A stretch of 64,000 nucleotides of DNA from positions 3,769,501 to 3,833,500 of the forward strand of contig NZ_CP019437.1 in assembly GCF_001940525.2 (NCBI RefSeq), given 5' to 3'. The DNA is from Thioclava nitratireducens (lineage in GTDB: Bacteria; Pseudomonadota; Alphaproteobacteria; Rhodobacterales; Rhodobacteraceae). A program made the translations under genes and the position numbers. Each line of letters opens with the position of its first letter. Within the stretch, counting starts at the first letter, position 1. A model generated the notes under the pieces. It had not been told where the DNA came from. It did not search any database and worked only from the letters and a program-made list of their open reading frames with translations. Shown here one piece after another: positions 1 through 8,389 of this stretch.

Positions 1-91
1 ATCGCGCCGCGCATCATCTAGCGCATAGCCGCGATTACTTGATTAATTCAGTCGGAAGGCGCATATCAGCGGCAAGCCAAGGAGGCACGCG

Positions 92-652
92 ATGTTTATT
101 CAGACCGAGACGACCCCGAACCCCGCGACGCTGAAATTCCTGCCCGGCCAGACCGTGCTGGAGACCGGCACCGCTGATTTCCCCTCCGCCGAGACGGCGG
201 CCAAATCGCCGCTGGCCAAGCGCGTTTTCGCAGTACCCGGCGTGACCGGAGTGTTCTTCGGTTCGGATTTCGTGACCGTGACGAAGGATGACACGACCAG
301 CTGGGATCATGCGAAACCGGCGATCCTCGGCGCGATCATGGAGCATTTCCAGTCCGGCGCCCCGGTGATCGAAGGCGAAGCTGCGCCCTCGGGCCATGCC
401 GAGCATGACGGCGAGGACGGTGCGATCGTCTCGCAGATCAAGGAGTTGCTCGACACCCGCGTGCGCCCGGCCGTGGCGCAGGACGGTGGCGACATCACCT
501 TCCACGGCTTCGAGCGAGGCGTGGTCTACCTGCACATGCAGGGCGCCTGCGCAGGCTGCCCGTCGTCGACGCTGACGCTCAAGATGGGGATCGAGAACCT
601 GCTCAGACATTACATCCCCGAGGTTTCAGAGGTGCGTCCGGTCAATGCCTGA
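92..652 (+). CDS. NifU/Nfu family Fe-S cluster carrier protein
   Basis: The product is 186 residues. Residues 1 to about 88 look like the Nfu N-terminal domain (start MFIQTETTPNPATLKFLP), and residues 110-180 form the NifU C-terminal scaffold domain. The cluster-binding CxxC pair is visible as Cys153 and Cys156 (GACAGCPSST). Proteins of this family bind a labile 4Fe-4S cluster and hand it to apo-proteins in the cytoplasm. A clear GGAGG ribosome site lies about 6 bases before the ATG. The stop overlaps the start of tsaB by 8 bases, so the two are probably co-transcribed. The length and both domains match the alphaproteobacterial/mitochondrial NFU1 type rather than the enterobacterial NfuA with a degenerate A-type domain. 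Confidence 0.93.
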   Translation: MFIQTETTPNPATLKFLPGQTVLETGTADFPSAETAAKSPLAKRVFAVPGVTGVFFGSDFVTVTKDDTTSWDHAKPAILGAIMEHFQSGAPVIEGEAAPSGHAEHDGEDGAIVSQIKELLDTRVRPAVAQDGGDITFHGFERGVVYLHMQGACAGCPSSTLTLKMGIENLLRHYIPEVSEVRPVNA

Positions 653-1295
653 TCTGACGTTAGGCTTCGACACATCGGCCGCGCATTGCGCGGCCGCTTT
701 GCTGTCGGGTGAAGACTGCCTCGCTTCCCGCCACGAAGAGATGGGACGTGGTCAGGCGGAACGGCTTGTGCCGCTTCTGGAAGAACTCCTCGCCGAGGCG
801 GGCGTTTGCTGGCGCGACGTGACGCGAATCGGCGTCGGGATCGGACCGGGAAATTTCACCGGCGTCCGTATCGCCGTATCCGCCGCACGCGGGCTTTCAC
901 TGAGCCTGAGGGCCCCGGCTCTGGGCGTCTCGATCACCGAGGCCACACAGTTCGGTAGTAAGGGCCCGGTGCTTGCGGCGGTCGCAGCCCCGCGCGAGCG
1001 TGTCTATCTCGAAGGATTCCGCATGGCCCGGCCCGTTTCGCTCGATCTGCACGATCTCGACGCGCTGCCCGAAGGGCTGACCGAACCCGGGCTGACGTGC
1101 ATCGGCTCCGCAGCCGAAGCGGTCGCCCAACGGATCGGCGCCGCTGTCGCGCCTGCGGCTTTTTCGCCGGCCGAAGCGATCGCACGCATCGCGGCGAAGC
1201 GCGAAGTGGTTGCCGGCGAACGGCCCGCGCCGCTCTACCTGCGTGCCGCAGATGCCGCCCCGCCCTCCGATCCGCCGCCAAGGATCCTCGACTGA
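645..1295 (+). CDS. tsaB: tRNA threonylcarbamoyladenosine biosynthesis protein TsaB
   Basis: The 216-residue product has the ASKHA-fold start of TsaB (LGFDTSAAHCAAAL) and the GIGPGNFTGVRIAVSAARG segment near residues 68-86, typical of the family. TsaB is the non-catalytic dimer partner of TsaD in the complex that makes t6A37 on ANN-decoding tRNAs. The reading frame overlaps the upstream Nfu gene by 8 bases and touches the downstream rimI gene (TGATG), indicating one operon. tsaB-rimI pairing is common in bacteria. A GC-only 9-bp hairpin lies within the first 20 codons (see separate entry). Confidence 0.93.
   Translation: MPDLTLGFDTSAAHCAAALLSGEDCLASRHEEMGRGQAERLVPLLEELLAEAGVCWRDVTRIGVGIGPGNFTGVRIAVSAARGLSLSLRAPALGVSITEATQFGSKGPVLAAVAAPRERVYLEGFRMARPVSLDLHDLDALPEGLTEPGLTCIGSAAEAVAQRIGAAVAPAAFSPAEAIARIAAKREVVAGERPAPLYLRAADAAPPSDPPPRILD
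676..696 (+). other. GC-only hairpin at the start of tsaB
   Basis: A perfect 9-bp inverted repeat (CGGCCGCGC / GCGCGGCCG) with a 3-base loop lies about 30 bases after the tsaB start codon and is followed by CTTT. The T tract is too short for a convincing terminator. It may slow translation or transcription, but the Thr-Ser-Ala-Ala coding there could explain it by chance. Confidence 0.35.
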
Positions 1296-1720
1296 TGCGC
1301 GCCGAAGCTCTCGCCGAACTGCACGCCGCCTCTTTCACCACGCCACGCCCTTGGAACGAAGCCGAGTTCCGGGATCTGATGCGCGGTCCCGGCACCTTTC
1401 TGCTGAACGAGAACCGAGGCTTCCTGCTGGGACGCGTCATCGCGGGCGAAGCCGAGCTTCTGACCCTCGCCGTCGACCCGAAAGCGCGCCGCAACGGCAC
1501 GGGACGCGAGTTGGTCGAGCGTTTCGCGCAAGAAGCCGCAGAGCTGGGGGCCGAGAGCGCCTTCCTAGAAGTCTCCGCCGAGAATGATGCCGCACGCGCG
1601 CTTTACGCAGCGACCGGCTGGAAGGAATCAGGCCGTCGCAAGGGCTATTACCGCGGTCCGGAGGGCGAACGCATCGACGCGCTGGTTCTTACGCTGCCAC
1701 TCTCTAGAGCGGGAAGCTGA
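1295..1720 (+). CDS. rimI: Ribosomal protein alanine N-acetyltransferase RimI (GNAT)
   Basis: The frame is open further upstream, but the start at 1295 overlaps the tsaB stop (TGATG) and gives a normal 141-residue GNAT protein. The acetyl-CoA binding motif A is visible as VDPKARRNGTGRELVERF around residues 58-75, and the C-terminal ARALYAATGWKESGRRKGYY matches RimI, which acetylates the N-terminal alanine of ribosomal protein S18. Its position directly after tsaB supports RimI rather than a generic GNAT. The exact substrate is inferred. Confidence 0.88.
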   Translation: MRAEALAELHAASFTTPRPWNEAEFRDLMRGPGTFLLNENRGFLLGRVIAGEAELLTLAVDPKARRNGTGRELVERFAQEAAELGAESAFLEVSAENDAARALYAATGWKESGRRKGYYRGPEGERIDALVLTLPLSRAGS

Positions 1721-1873
1721 CCGTTCAATCAAATTTGTCTCGCGACCTCGCGTCATCCGCAACTTGACGCTTGACCCCCTCGGCAAGCTCTGCCCAAATC
1801 GCTGTGTCCGCGCGCCGAACAGAGCGCGCCAACAGGCTTTTCCAACAGGGCCATAACGACTCGGGAGTAATCC
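1721..1873. other. Intergenic region before the BMP transporter operon
   Basis: This 153-base gap separates rimI from the binding-protein gene and should hold its promoter. TTGACG at 1764-1769 and TTGACC at 1771-1776 are possible -35 boxes, but no good -10 follows at the right distance. A GGGAG ribosome site sits just before the start. I looked for a purine riboswitch because of the gene context and saw no matching core. Confidence 0.4.
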
Positions 1874-2863
1874 ATGACCTATTTCACCAAGTTCCTCGGC
1901 GCCGCGACCGCGCTCGCGCTGAGCGCCGGGGCCGCGCTGGCCGATCCCGCGATCATTTATGATCTGGGCGGCAAGTTCGACAAGAGCTTCAACGAAGCCG
2001 CCTTCAACGGCGCGAAGCGTTGGGCGGAAGAGACCGGCGGCTCCTACAAGGAACTGGAAATGCAGTCGGAAGCTCAGCGTGAGCAGGCCCTGCGCAAACT
2101 CGCCGAGTCGGGTGCCAATCCGATCGTGATGACCGGCTTCGCCTTCGGCGACACGCTCAACACCGTCGCCCCCGACTATCCCGACACGAAATTCGCGATT
2201 GTCGACATGGTCGTCGACCAGCCCAATGTCGAGTCGATCGTCTTCAAGGAAGAGCAAGGCTCGTATCTCGTCGGCCTGATGGCTGGCATGGCCTCGAAAA
2301 CCGGTACCGTCGGTTTCGTCGGCGGCATGGACATCCCGCTGATCCGCAAATTCGCCTGCGGCTACGTGCAGGGCGTGAAAGCGGCCAATCCGGACGCGAA
2401 AGTCATCCAGAACATGACCGGCACCACCCCGGCGGCTTGGAACGACCCGGTGAAGGGCGGCGAGATCGCCAAGGCCCAGATCAGCCAAGGCGCCGACGTG
2501 ATCTACGCCGCTGCCGGCGGCACCGGCATCGGTGTTCTGCAAGCGGCTGCCGACGCCGACGTCCTGTCGATCGGCGTGGACAGCAACCAGAACTATCTGC
2601 ACCCGGGCAAGGTTCTGACCTCGATGCTCAAGCGCGTCGACAACGCCGTCTATGACGCGTTCTCGGCCGGTCCCGATCTGAAGCCGGGCATTAAGGTGAT
2701 GGGGCTCGCCGATAACGGCGTTGGCGTCGCAATGGACGACAACAACAAGTCGCTCGTCACCCCCGAGATGGAAAAAGCGGTGGAGCAGGCGAAAGCCGAC
2801 ATCGCTTCGGGCAAGATCGAAGTGCATGACTACATGTCGGATGACAGCTGCCCGGTCGAGTGA
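1874..2863 (+). CDS. BMP family ABC transporter substrate-binding protein (nucleoside type)
   Basis: The 329-residue protein starts with a Sec signal peptide (hydrophobic stretch to ALSAGAALA, cleavage near residue 24). It then has the Bmp/PnrA fold: DLGGKFDKSFNEAAFNG near the N-terminus, and GFVGGMDIPLIRKFACGY and AAGGTGIGVLQAA further on. Family members bind nucleosides or related ligands in the periplasm. The gene heads an operon whose ATPase, two permeases and purine-nucleoside phosphorylase follow with overlaps, supporting purine nucleoside uptake. The signal peptide and family are seen directly. The ligand is inferred from the downstream phosphorylase. Confidence 0.93.
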   Translation: MTYFTKFLGAATALALSAGAALADPAIIYDLGGKFDKSFNEAAFNGAKRWAEETGGSYKELEMQSEAQREQALRKLAESGANPIVMTGFAFGDTLNTVAPDYPDTKFAIVDMVVDQPNVESIVFKEEQGSYLVGLMAGMASKTGTVGFVGGMDIPLIRKFACGYVQGVKAANPDAKVIQNMTGTTPAAWNDPVKGGEIAKAQISQGADVIYAAAGGTGIGVLQAAADADVLSIGVDSNQNYLHPGKVLTSMLKRVDNAVYDAFSAGPDLKPGIKVMGLADNGVGVAMDDNNKSLVTPEMEKAVEQAKADIASGKIEVHDYMSDDSCPVE

Positions 2864-4545
2864 TGAACGGAACAGAGTCGAACAATGCAGGGCGGCAGGC
2901 AACTGCCGCCCTTGCCACTGAAAACGCCAGCGATGCGGCCGAGGCGGCCCACGCTGCCGCAACGCCCACGGGCGCGCCCGCGATCGAGCTTAAAGGCATC
3001 TCGAAAGCCTTTGGCACGGTGCAGGCCAACAAGGACATTTCGATCCGGGTCATGCCCGGCACGATCCACGGTATCATCGGCGAGAACGGCGCGGGGAAAT
3101 CCACGCTGATGTCGATCCTCTACGGCTTCTACAAGGCGGATGCGGGCGAGATCTGGATCAAGGGCAAGCACACTCATATCCCCGACAGCCAGGCTGCGAT
3201 CAGCGCCGGCATCGGCATGGTCTTCCAGCATTTCAAGCTGGTGCAGAATTTCACCGTGCTCGAGAACATCATCCTTGGCGCCGAGGATGGCGCACTTCTG
3301 CGCCCCTCGCTGTCGAAGGCGCGCAAGGAACTCAAGCGCCTCGCCGAGGAATACGAGCTCAACGTCGATCCCGACGAGAAGATCGAAGAGCTTTCCGTCG
3401 GCCACCAGCAGCGCGTGGAAATCCTCAAGGCGCTGTATCGTCAAGCAGATATCCTGATCCTCGACGAGCCGACCGGGGTGCTGACACCTGCAGAGGCCGA
3501 CCACCTGTTCCGCATCCTCGATTTCCTGCGCAAGGAAGGAAAGACGATCATTCTGATCACGCACAAGCTGCGCGAGATCATGGAGATCACCGACACTGTT
3601 TCTGTGATGCGCCGCGGCGAGATGACGGCGACCGTGAAGACCGCCGAGACCTCGCCCGAGCAACTGGCCGAGCTGATGGTGGGCCGCAAGGTTCTGCTGA
3701 ACGTCGACAAGACGGCAGCCCAACCCGGCAAGACCGTACTGGAGATCGAGAACCTCCGCGTGAAGGACGAAGACGGGATCGAACGCCTCAAGGGCATCAA
3801 TCTCGAAATCCGCGCGGGCGAGATCCTCGGCATTGCGGGCGTGGCGGGCAACGGCCAGTCCGAACTGCTGGAAATCCTCGGCGGTTTCGCCAAGGGCACC
3901 GGCAACATTCGCATCAACGGCGAAGAGATCGACCTCACCGGCAAGCACAGCGACGGCCAGTCGCGGCGGCGTCGGGGCATCTCGCACGTTCCCGAAGATC
4001 GCCACAGTCTCGGGCTGATCCTCGATTTTGCCGCGTGGGAGAACATGATCTTCGGCTATCACTCGGATCCGGCCTATCAGAAGAACCGCTTCGTGATGGA
4101 CAATACGGGGATCGTCGCCCACACCGCCGAGGCGATGGAGCGTTTCGACGTGCGCCCGCCGATCCCGACCCTGCCCGCAAAAAGCTTCTCGGGCGGCAAC
4201 CAGCAGAAAATCGTGCTGGCGCGAGAGATCGAAAGAGATCCGGCCCTGCTGCTGGTGGGGCAACCGACCCGCGGCGTCGATATCGGCGCGATCGAATTCA
4301 TCCACAAACGCATCATCGAACTGCGCGACCAAGGCGCCGCGATCCTGCTGGTCTCGGTCGAGCTTGACGAAATCCGGGCGCTCTCGGACCGGGTCGCGGT
4401 CATGTTCGACGGGCAGATCATGGGCATCGGCCCCGTCGAGACCGCCACGCAGACCGGCATGGGCTGCCTGATGGCGGGCATGGGCGGCGAGGACGTGCGC
4501 GGCATGGACGGCTGGACCATCGCCGCGCCCGAGGAGAGCCAATAA
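2863..4545 (+). CDS. ABC transporter ATP-binding protein, double nucleotide-binding domain (nucleoside importer)
   Basis: The 560-residue protein contains two ABC domains in tandem. The first Walker A is GENGAGKST near residue 72, with signature LSVGHQQRVEIL and Walker B ILILDEPTGVLTP. The second half has a degenerate Walker A (GVAGNGQSELLEI), signature FSGGNQQKIVLARE and LLLVGQPTRGVDIG. This layout is typical of RbsA/YufO-type importers. The ATG at 2863 overlaps the upstream stop (TGATG); a GTG three bases earlier is also possible. The first ~40 residues are an Ala-rich leader before the ABC fold. It energises the permease pair encoded next. Confidence 0.93.
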   Translation: MNGTESNNAGRQATAALATENASDAAEAAHAAATPTGAPAIELKGISKAFGTVQANKDISIRVMPGTIHGIIGENGAGKSTLMSILYGFYKADAGEIWIKGKHTHIPDSQAAISAGIGMVFQHFKLVQNFTVLENIILGAEDGALLRPSLSKARKELKRLAEEYELNVDPDEKIEELSVGHQQRVEILKALYRQADILILDEPTGVLTPAEADHLFRILDFLRKEGKTIILITHKLREIMEITDTVSVMRRGEMTATVKTAETSPEQLAELMVGRKVLLNVDKTAAQPGKTVLEIENLRVKDEDGIERLKGINLEIRAGEILGIAGVAGNGQSELLEILGGFAKGTGNIRINGEEIDLTGKHSDGQSRRRRGISHVPEDRHSLGLILDFAAWENMIFGYHSDPAYQKNRFVMDNTGIVAHTAEAMERFDVRPPIPTLPAKSFSGGNQQKIVLAREIERDPALLLVGQPTRGVDIGAIEFIHKRIIELRDQGAAILLVSVELDEIRALSDRVAVMFDGQIMGIGPVETATQTGMGCLMAGMGGEDVRGMDGWTIAAPEESQ

Positions 4546-5642
4546 TGGAAAAGACACCGAAATGGGTAGACGTGGCCCTGATCCCGCTCCTCAACCTGCT
4601 GATCGCCTTCGTGATCTCGGGGATCGTGGTGCTGCTGATCGGCGAAGACCCGATCAAGGCGATCAAGGTCATGGTCTCGGGCGCGCTCGGCTCGCCCTAT
4701 GGCTGGGGCTACACGCTGTATTACGCCACGAACTTCATTTTCACCGGCCTCGCCGTCGCGGTCGCCTATCACGCCAGCCAGTTCAATATCGGCGGCGAGG
4801 GTCAGGCGACGCTGGGCGGGCTTGGCGTGGCGCTGGTACTGCTGGCCTTCCCGTGGCCACATTGGAGCATCGCGCTGATCGCGGCGATGGCGGGCGGCGC
4901 GATCTTCGGTGCGGCTTGGGCGGCGATCCCGGCCTATCTGCAGGCCAAGCGCGGCAGCCATATCGTGATCACCACGATCATGTTCAACTTTATCGGCGCT
5001 GCGGTGCTGAACTACATGCTGGTCAACGTGCTGCGTCCGCGCGGCTCGATGGACCCGGCCACCGCGCGCTTCGGGCCCGCAACCCATCTGCCGACCTTCC
5101 ATGATTTCCCGTTGGTCGGACAGTTCTTCTCGAAATCGGTCCCGGCGAACGTGTCGTTCTTTGTGGCGATCCTCGCCTGCTACCTCGTCTGGGTGCTGAT
5201 CTGGCGCACGAAGCTGGGCTTCGAGATTCGCGCCTTCGGGCGGTCGGAAAGCGCGGCGCGCTATGCAGGCATTTCGCCGGTGAAGATCGTGATGGCCGCG
5301 ATGCTGATCTCTGGCGCTCTCGCCGGGCTGATGGCGATCAACAACGTGATGGGCGAAGCGCATCGTCTCGTGCTGAATTCGGTCGAGGGCGCAGGCTTCA
5401 TCGGGATCGCCGTCGCGCTGATGGGCCGCAACCACCCGTTCGGCGTGTTCCTTGCAGCACTTCTCTTCGGCTTTCTCTACCAAGGCGGCGGCGAGCTGGC
5501 GCTGGAAACGACGATCCCGCGGGAGCTGATCACCGTGATCCAGGCGCTGGTGATCCTGTTCACCGGGGCCTTCGACAACATGCTGCGCGCACCGATCGAG
5601 AGCTTCTTCGTCGCGCGCGCCAACGCCCGGAAGGAGGCCTAA
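4545..5642 (+). CDS. ABC transporter permease (nucleoside importer, subunit 1)
   Basis: The 365-residue hydrophobic protein has about eight to ten membrane segments and the BPD_transp_2 motif region (YHASQFNIGGEGQATLGGLG near residues 73-92; GFEIRAFGRSESAARYAGIS near 225). These are hallmarks of YufP/NupP-type nucleoside permeases. Its start overlaps the ATPase stop (TAATG), and the next permease begins one base after its stop. It should pair with the second permease as the membrane channel of the importer. Confidence 0.92.
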   Translation: MEKTPKWVDVALIPLLNLLIAFVISGIVVLLIGEDPIKAIKVMVSGALGSPYGWGYTLYYATNFIFTGLAVAVAYHASQFNIGGEGQATLGGLGVALVLLAFPWPHWSIALIAAMAGGAIFGAAWAAIPAYLQAKRGSHIVITTIMFNFIGAAVLNYMLVNVLRPRGSMDPATARFGPATHLPTFHDFPLVGQFFSKSVPANVSFFVAILACYLVWVLIWRTKLGFEIRAFGRSESAARYAGISPVKIVMAAMLISGALAGLMAINNVMGEAHRLVLNSVEGAGFIGIAVALMGRNHPFGVFLAALLFGFLYQGGGELALETTIPRELITVIQALVILFTGAFDNMLRAPIESFFVARANARKEA

Positions 5643-5643
5643 G

Positions 5644-6609
5644 ATGGATTTCGGAACGATCATCGAAATTCTCGATAGCGCCGTTCGTCTCGGCACGCCG
5701 CTGCTGCTGGCCTGCCTCGCGGGCCTGTTCTCGGAACGCGCAGGCATCTTCGACATCGGCCTCGAAGGCAAGATGCTGATGGCCGCCTTCTTCTCCGGCG
5801 CGGTCGCGGCGGTGACGGGCAATGCGTGGCTCGGTCTTCTGGCGGGTGTCGCGGGCTCGATGAGCCTCGCCTTCGTGCACGGCCTCGCCTCGATCACCTT
5901 CCGCGGCAATCAGCTGATCTCCGGCGTCGCGGTAAACTTCCTTGCCTCGGGCTTTACCGTGCTGATCGCACAAAGCTGGTTCCAGCAGGGCGGTCGCACA
6001 CCGCAGCTTTCGGGCAACGGGCGCTTCGATCCGATCACGCTGCCCGGTGCGGACGCGATAAAGGATGTTCCCTTCTTCGGGCCGATCTACTCGAACCTGA
6101 TCTCGGGCCACTCGATCCTCGTCTATGTCGCCTTCGCGATGGTGCCGATCACCTGGTGGGTGCTGTTCCGCACCCGCTTCGGCCTGCGCCTGCGCGCGGT
6201 GGGCGAGAACCCGGAATCGGTCGACACCGCGGGCATCTCGGTCATTCGGATGCGCTACACCGCCGTCGCCATCACCGGCGTTCTGGCGGGGCTGGGCGGC
6301 GTCTATCTGGCAACCGGCCTCGCGGCTGGCTTCGTGAAGGAAATGACAGCCGGGCGCGGCTATATCGCTCTCGCGGCTCTGATTTTCGCGAAATGGCGGC
6401 CTGTTCCGGCGCTTGGCGCGACGATGCTTTTCGGCCTGCTGGAAGCGATCTCGAACCGCTATCCGAACATCGATCTGGGCGTAATCACGCTGCCGATCCA
6501 GTTCATGCAGGCGGTGCCCTACATCCTCACCGTGATCATCCTCGCCGGCTTCATCGGCAAGGCGATCCCGCCGCGTGCAGGGGGGCAGCCCTATGTCAAA
6601 GAGCGCTGA
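5644..6609 (+). CDS. ABC transporter permease (nucleoside importer, subunit 2)
   Basis: The 321-residue protein resembles YufQ/NupQ-type permeases: LLLACLAGLFSERAGIFDIG near the N-terminus, LEGKMLMAAF next, and FGLRLRAVGENPESVDTAGI near residue 180, the EAA-like cytoplasmic loop. It is predicted to have eight or more membrane helices. Its 3' end overlaps the phosphorylase start by 17 bases, so transport and phosphorolysis genes are translationally coupled. Confidence 0.92.
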   Translation: MDFGTIIEILDSAVRLGTPLLLACLAGLFSERAGIFDIGLEGKMLMAAFFSGAVAAVTGNAWLGLLAGVAGSMSLAFVHGLASITFRGNQLISGVAVNFLASGFTVLIAQSWFQQGGRTPQLSGNGRFDPITLPGADAIKDVPFFGPIYSNLISGHSILVYVAFAMVPITWWVLFRTRFGLRLRAVGENPESVDTAGISVIRMRYTAVAITGVLAGLGGVYLATGLAAGFVKEMTAGRGYIALAALIFAKWRPVPALGATMLFGLLEAISNRYPNIDLGVITLPIQFMQAVPYILTVIILAGFIGKAIPPRAGGQPYVKER

Positions 6610-7393
6610 ACTCGCGCAACTGATCCGCGAACGCGCGGGCGACGAGGCCCCGCGCCTCGGCCTGATCCTCGGCTCCGGCCTCGGCCATCTGGCCGAGGAG
6701 GTCGAGGGTGTCGCGATCCCCTATTCGGAGCTTCCGGGCTTTCCCCATGCGGGCGTCTCGGGCCACAATCCGAAGCTGGTGATCGGCACGCTCGAAGGCG
6801 TCCGCGTCGCGGTCTTCGGCGGTCGGGTTCACTATTATGAACACGGCAACCCCGCCGAGATGCGCCTCCCGCTAGAGATCCTCAAGGAGCTCGGTTGCGA
6901 AAGCCTGCTGCTGACCAATGCGGCCGGAAGCCTGCGTGAGGACATCCAGCCCGGCGGGCTGATGATGCTGAACGATCATATCAACTTCTCGGGCAACAAC
7001 CCCCTGATCGGCGAGCCTTCGGATGCGCGTTTCGTGCCGCTGACCGAGGCGCACGACCCGAACATCCGTGCCGGGCTCAAAGCCGCGGCCCGGGCCGAAG
7101 GGATCGAACTGCCCGAAGGCGTCTATTGCTGGTTCTCCGGCCCGACCTTCGAGACCCCCGCCGAAATCCGCGCCGCCAAGGTCTTCGGCGCCGATGCGGT
7201 GGGCATGTCGACCGTGCCGGAAGTGATCCTTGCGCGTTTCCTCGGGCTGCGCGTCGCCGCCGTCTCCGTCATCACCAATATGGGGGCGGGCATGGCGCAG
7301 GAGAATATCAGCCACGAGCAGACCAAGGCGATCGCCCCCATGGGCGCAGCCAAGCTCGAGCAGGTTTTGCGACGATATCTGCAACAGTTGTAA
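6593..7393 (+). CDS. Purine-nucleoside phosphorylase
   Basis: The 266-residue product carries the trimeric PNP family features: LGLILGSGLGHLAEEV near the N-terminus (phosphate-binding Ser), GFPHAGVSGHNPKLVIG, CWFSGPTFETPAEIRA and GADAVGMSTVPEVILAR in the C-terminal half. The enzyme splits inosine, guanosine or xanthosine with phosphate to give the base and ribose-1-phosphate. I chose the ATG at 6593 because a strong GGGGGC ribosome site lies about 7 bases before it; a GTG at 6575 would lie upstream of that site. As the last gene of the BMP importer operon it links uptake directly to salvage. Confidence 0.94.
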   Translation: MSKSAELAQLIRERAGDEAPRLGLILGSGLGHLAEEVEGVAIPYSELPGFPHAGVSGHNPKLVIGTLEGVRVAVFGGRVHYYEHGNPAEMRLPLEILKELGCESLLLTNAAGSLREDIQPGGLMMLNDHINFSGNNPLIGEPSDARFVPLTEAHDPNIRAGLKAAARAEGIELPEGVYCWFSGPTFETPAEIRAAKVFGADAVGMSTVPEVILARFLGLRVAAVSVITNMGAGMAQENISHEQTKAIAPMGAAKLEQVLRRYLQQL

Positions 7394-7413
7394 CCCTGCG
7401 GCACGGCGGGGTT
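7392..7413 (+). terminator. Probable terminator of the nucleoside operon
   Basis: An 8-bp stem (AACCCTGC / GCGGGGTT, one T-G wobble) with a 6-base loop begins at the phosphorylase stop codon and is followed by T-rich sequence. The tail is short, so termination may be partial. Confidence 0.5.
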
Positions 7414-7444
7414 TGACTTCGCCTGTCCTTCGGGGACACTAACG

Positions 7445-8389
7445 ATGCAACCTCCTCAGCGGGTGCAGTCCATGCAGATCTACCTGCCCATCGCCGAAGT
7501 CTCGGTCAATATCTTCACCCTGCTGGGGCTCGGCGGCATCGTGGGGCTGCTCTCAGGCCTGTTCGGCGTGGGCGGCGGCTTCCTGATCACGCCGCTTCTG
7601 TTCTTCATCGGCATCCCGCCTTCCGTCGCGGTGGCGACCGGCGCCAACCAGGTCGTCGCCTCCTCGGTCTCGGGGGTTCTTGCGCAGCTCAAACGCAAGG
7701 CGGTCGACATCCCGATGGGGCTCGTGCTGCTGGTGGGCGGCCTTCTTGGCTCGGCAAGCGGTATCTACGTCTTCAACCTGCTCACCGCGCTCGGCCAGAT
7801 CGATCTCGCGGTGCAGCTTTGCTACGTCGTCTTTCTCGGCCTGATCGGACTACTTATGCTGCAGGAGGGCATCCGCACTCTGCAAAAGCAGCGCAAGGGC
7901 GGTGGCGCGCGCAAGAAACGCGTGCAGCACACCTGGGTCCACAAGCTGCCCTTCAAGTTCAAGTTCCGGGCCTCGGGCCTGTATATCTCGGTGATCCCGC
8001 CGCTGCTGGTCGGCACCTTGGTCGGGATTCTCGCGGCGATCATGGGCGTCGGCGGCGGTTTCATCATGGTTCCGGCGATGATCTACCTGCTGAACATGCC
8101 GACCAAGGTCGTGATCGGCACCTCGCTGTTCCAGATTCTATTCGTCTCGGCCTTCACGACGCTGATGCACGCGATCACCAATCAGACGGTCGACGTGATG
8201 CTGGCGCTGCTGCTGATCGTCGGCGGCGTGATCGGCGCACAGATCGGCTCGCGTCTGGGCGCGCGGCTGAAGGCGGAACAGCTGCGTATTTTGCTGGCGC
8301 TTCTCGTGATCATCGTCGCAGGCAAGCTCGGCCTCGACCTCGTGCTGCATCCGGCCAATCTCTACTCCATCGCATCGGGGGGCGAATGA
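7445..8389 (+). CDS. TauE/SafE family membrane transporter (sulfite/organosulfur exporter type)
   Basis: The 314-residue protein has two repeats of the TauE/SafE signature: GLLSGLFGVGGGFLITPLLF near residues 34-53 and GILAAIMGVGGGFIMVPAMI near 198-217. There are about eight membrane helices, with a basic cytoplasmic loop (KQRKGGGARKKR) between the halves. The family moves anions such as sulfite, sulfoacetate or taurine-derived compounds across the inner membrane. It overlaps the next gene, a TIGR02186 protein, a frequent partner of this subtype in Alphaproteobacteria. The substrate is not known from sequence. ATG 7445 is preferred; ATG 7472 is an alternative. Confidence 0.88.
   Translation: MQPPQRVQSMQIYLPIAEVSVNIFTLLGLGGIVGLLSGLFGVGGGFLITPLLFFIGIPPSVAVATGANQVVASSVSGVLAQLKRKAVDIPMGLVLLVGGLLGSASGIYVFNLLTALGQIDLAVQLCYVVFLGLIGLLMLQEGIRTLQKQRKGGGARKKRVQHTWVHKLPFKFKFRASGLYISVIPPLLVGTLVGILAAIMGVGGGFIMVPAMIYLLNMPTKVVIGTSLFQILFVSAFTTLMHAITNQTVDVMLALLLIVGGVIGAQIGSRLGARLKAEQLRILLALLVIIVAGKLGLDLVLHPANLYSIASGGE

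Noticed and set aside
1721..1873. Purine riboswitch before the nucleoside importer operon
   Set aside because: I could not find the conserved junction sequence or two kissing hairpins of the purine aptamer in the gap.
2830..5909. Long minus-strand open frames of 575 and 610 codons across the BMP operon
   Set aside because: They are antisense shadows of well-supported transporter genes. Their His/Arg/Asp-rich translations match no family, as expected in GC-rich DNA.
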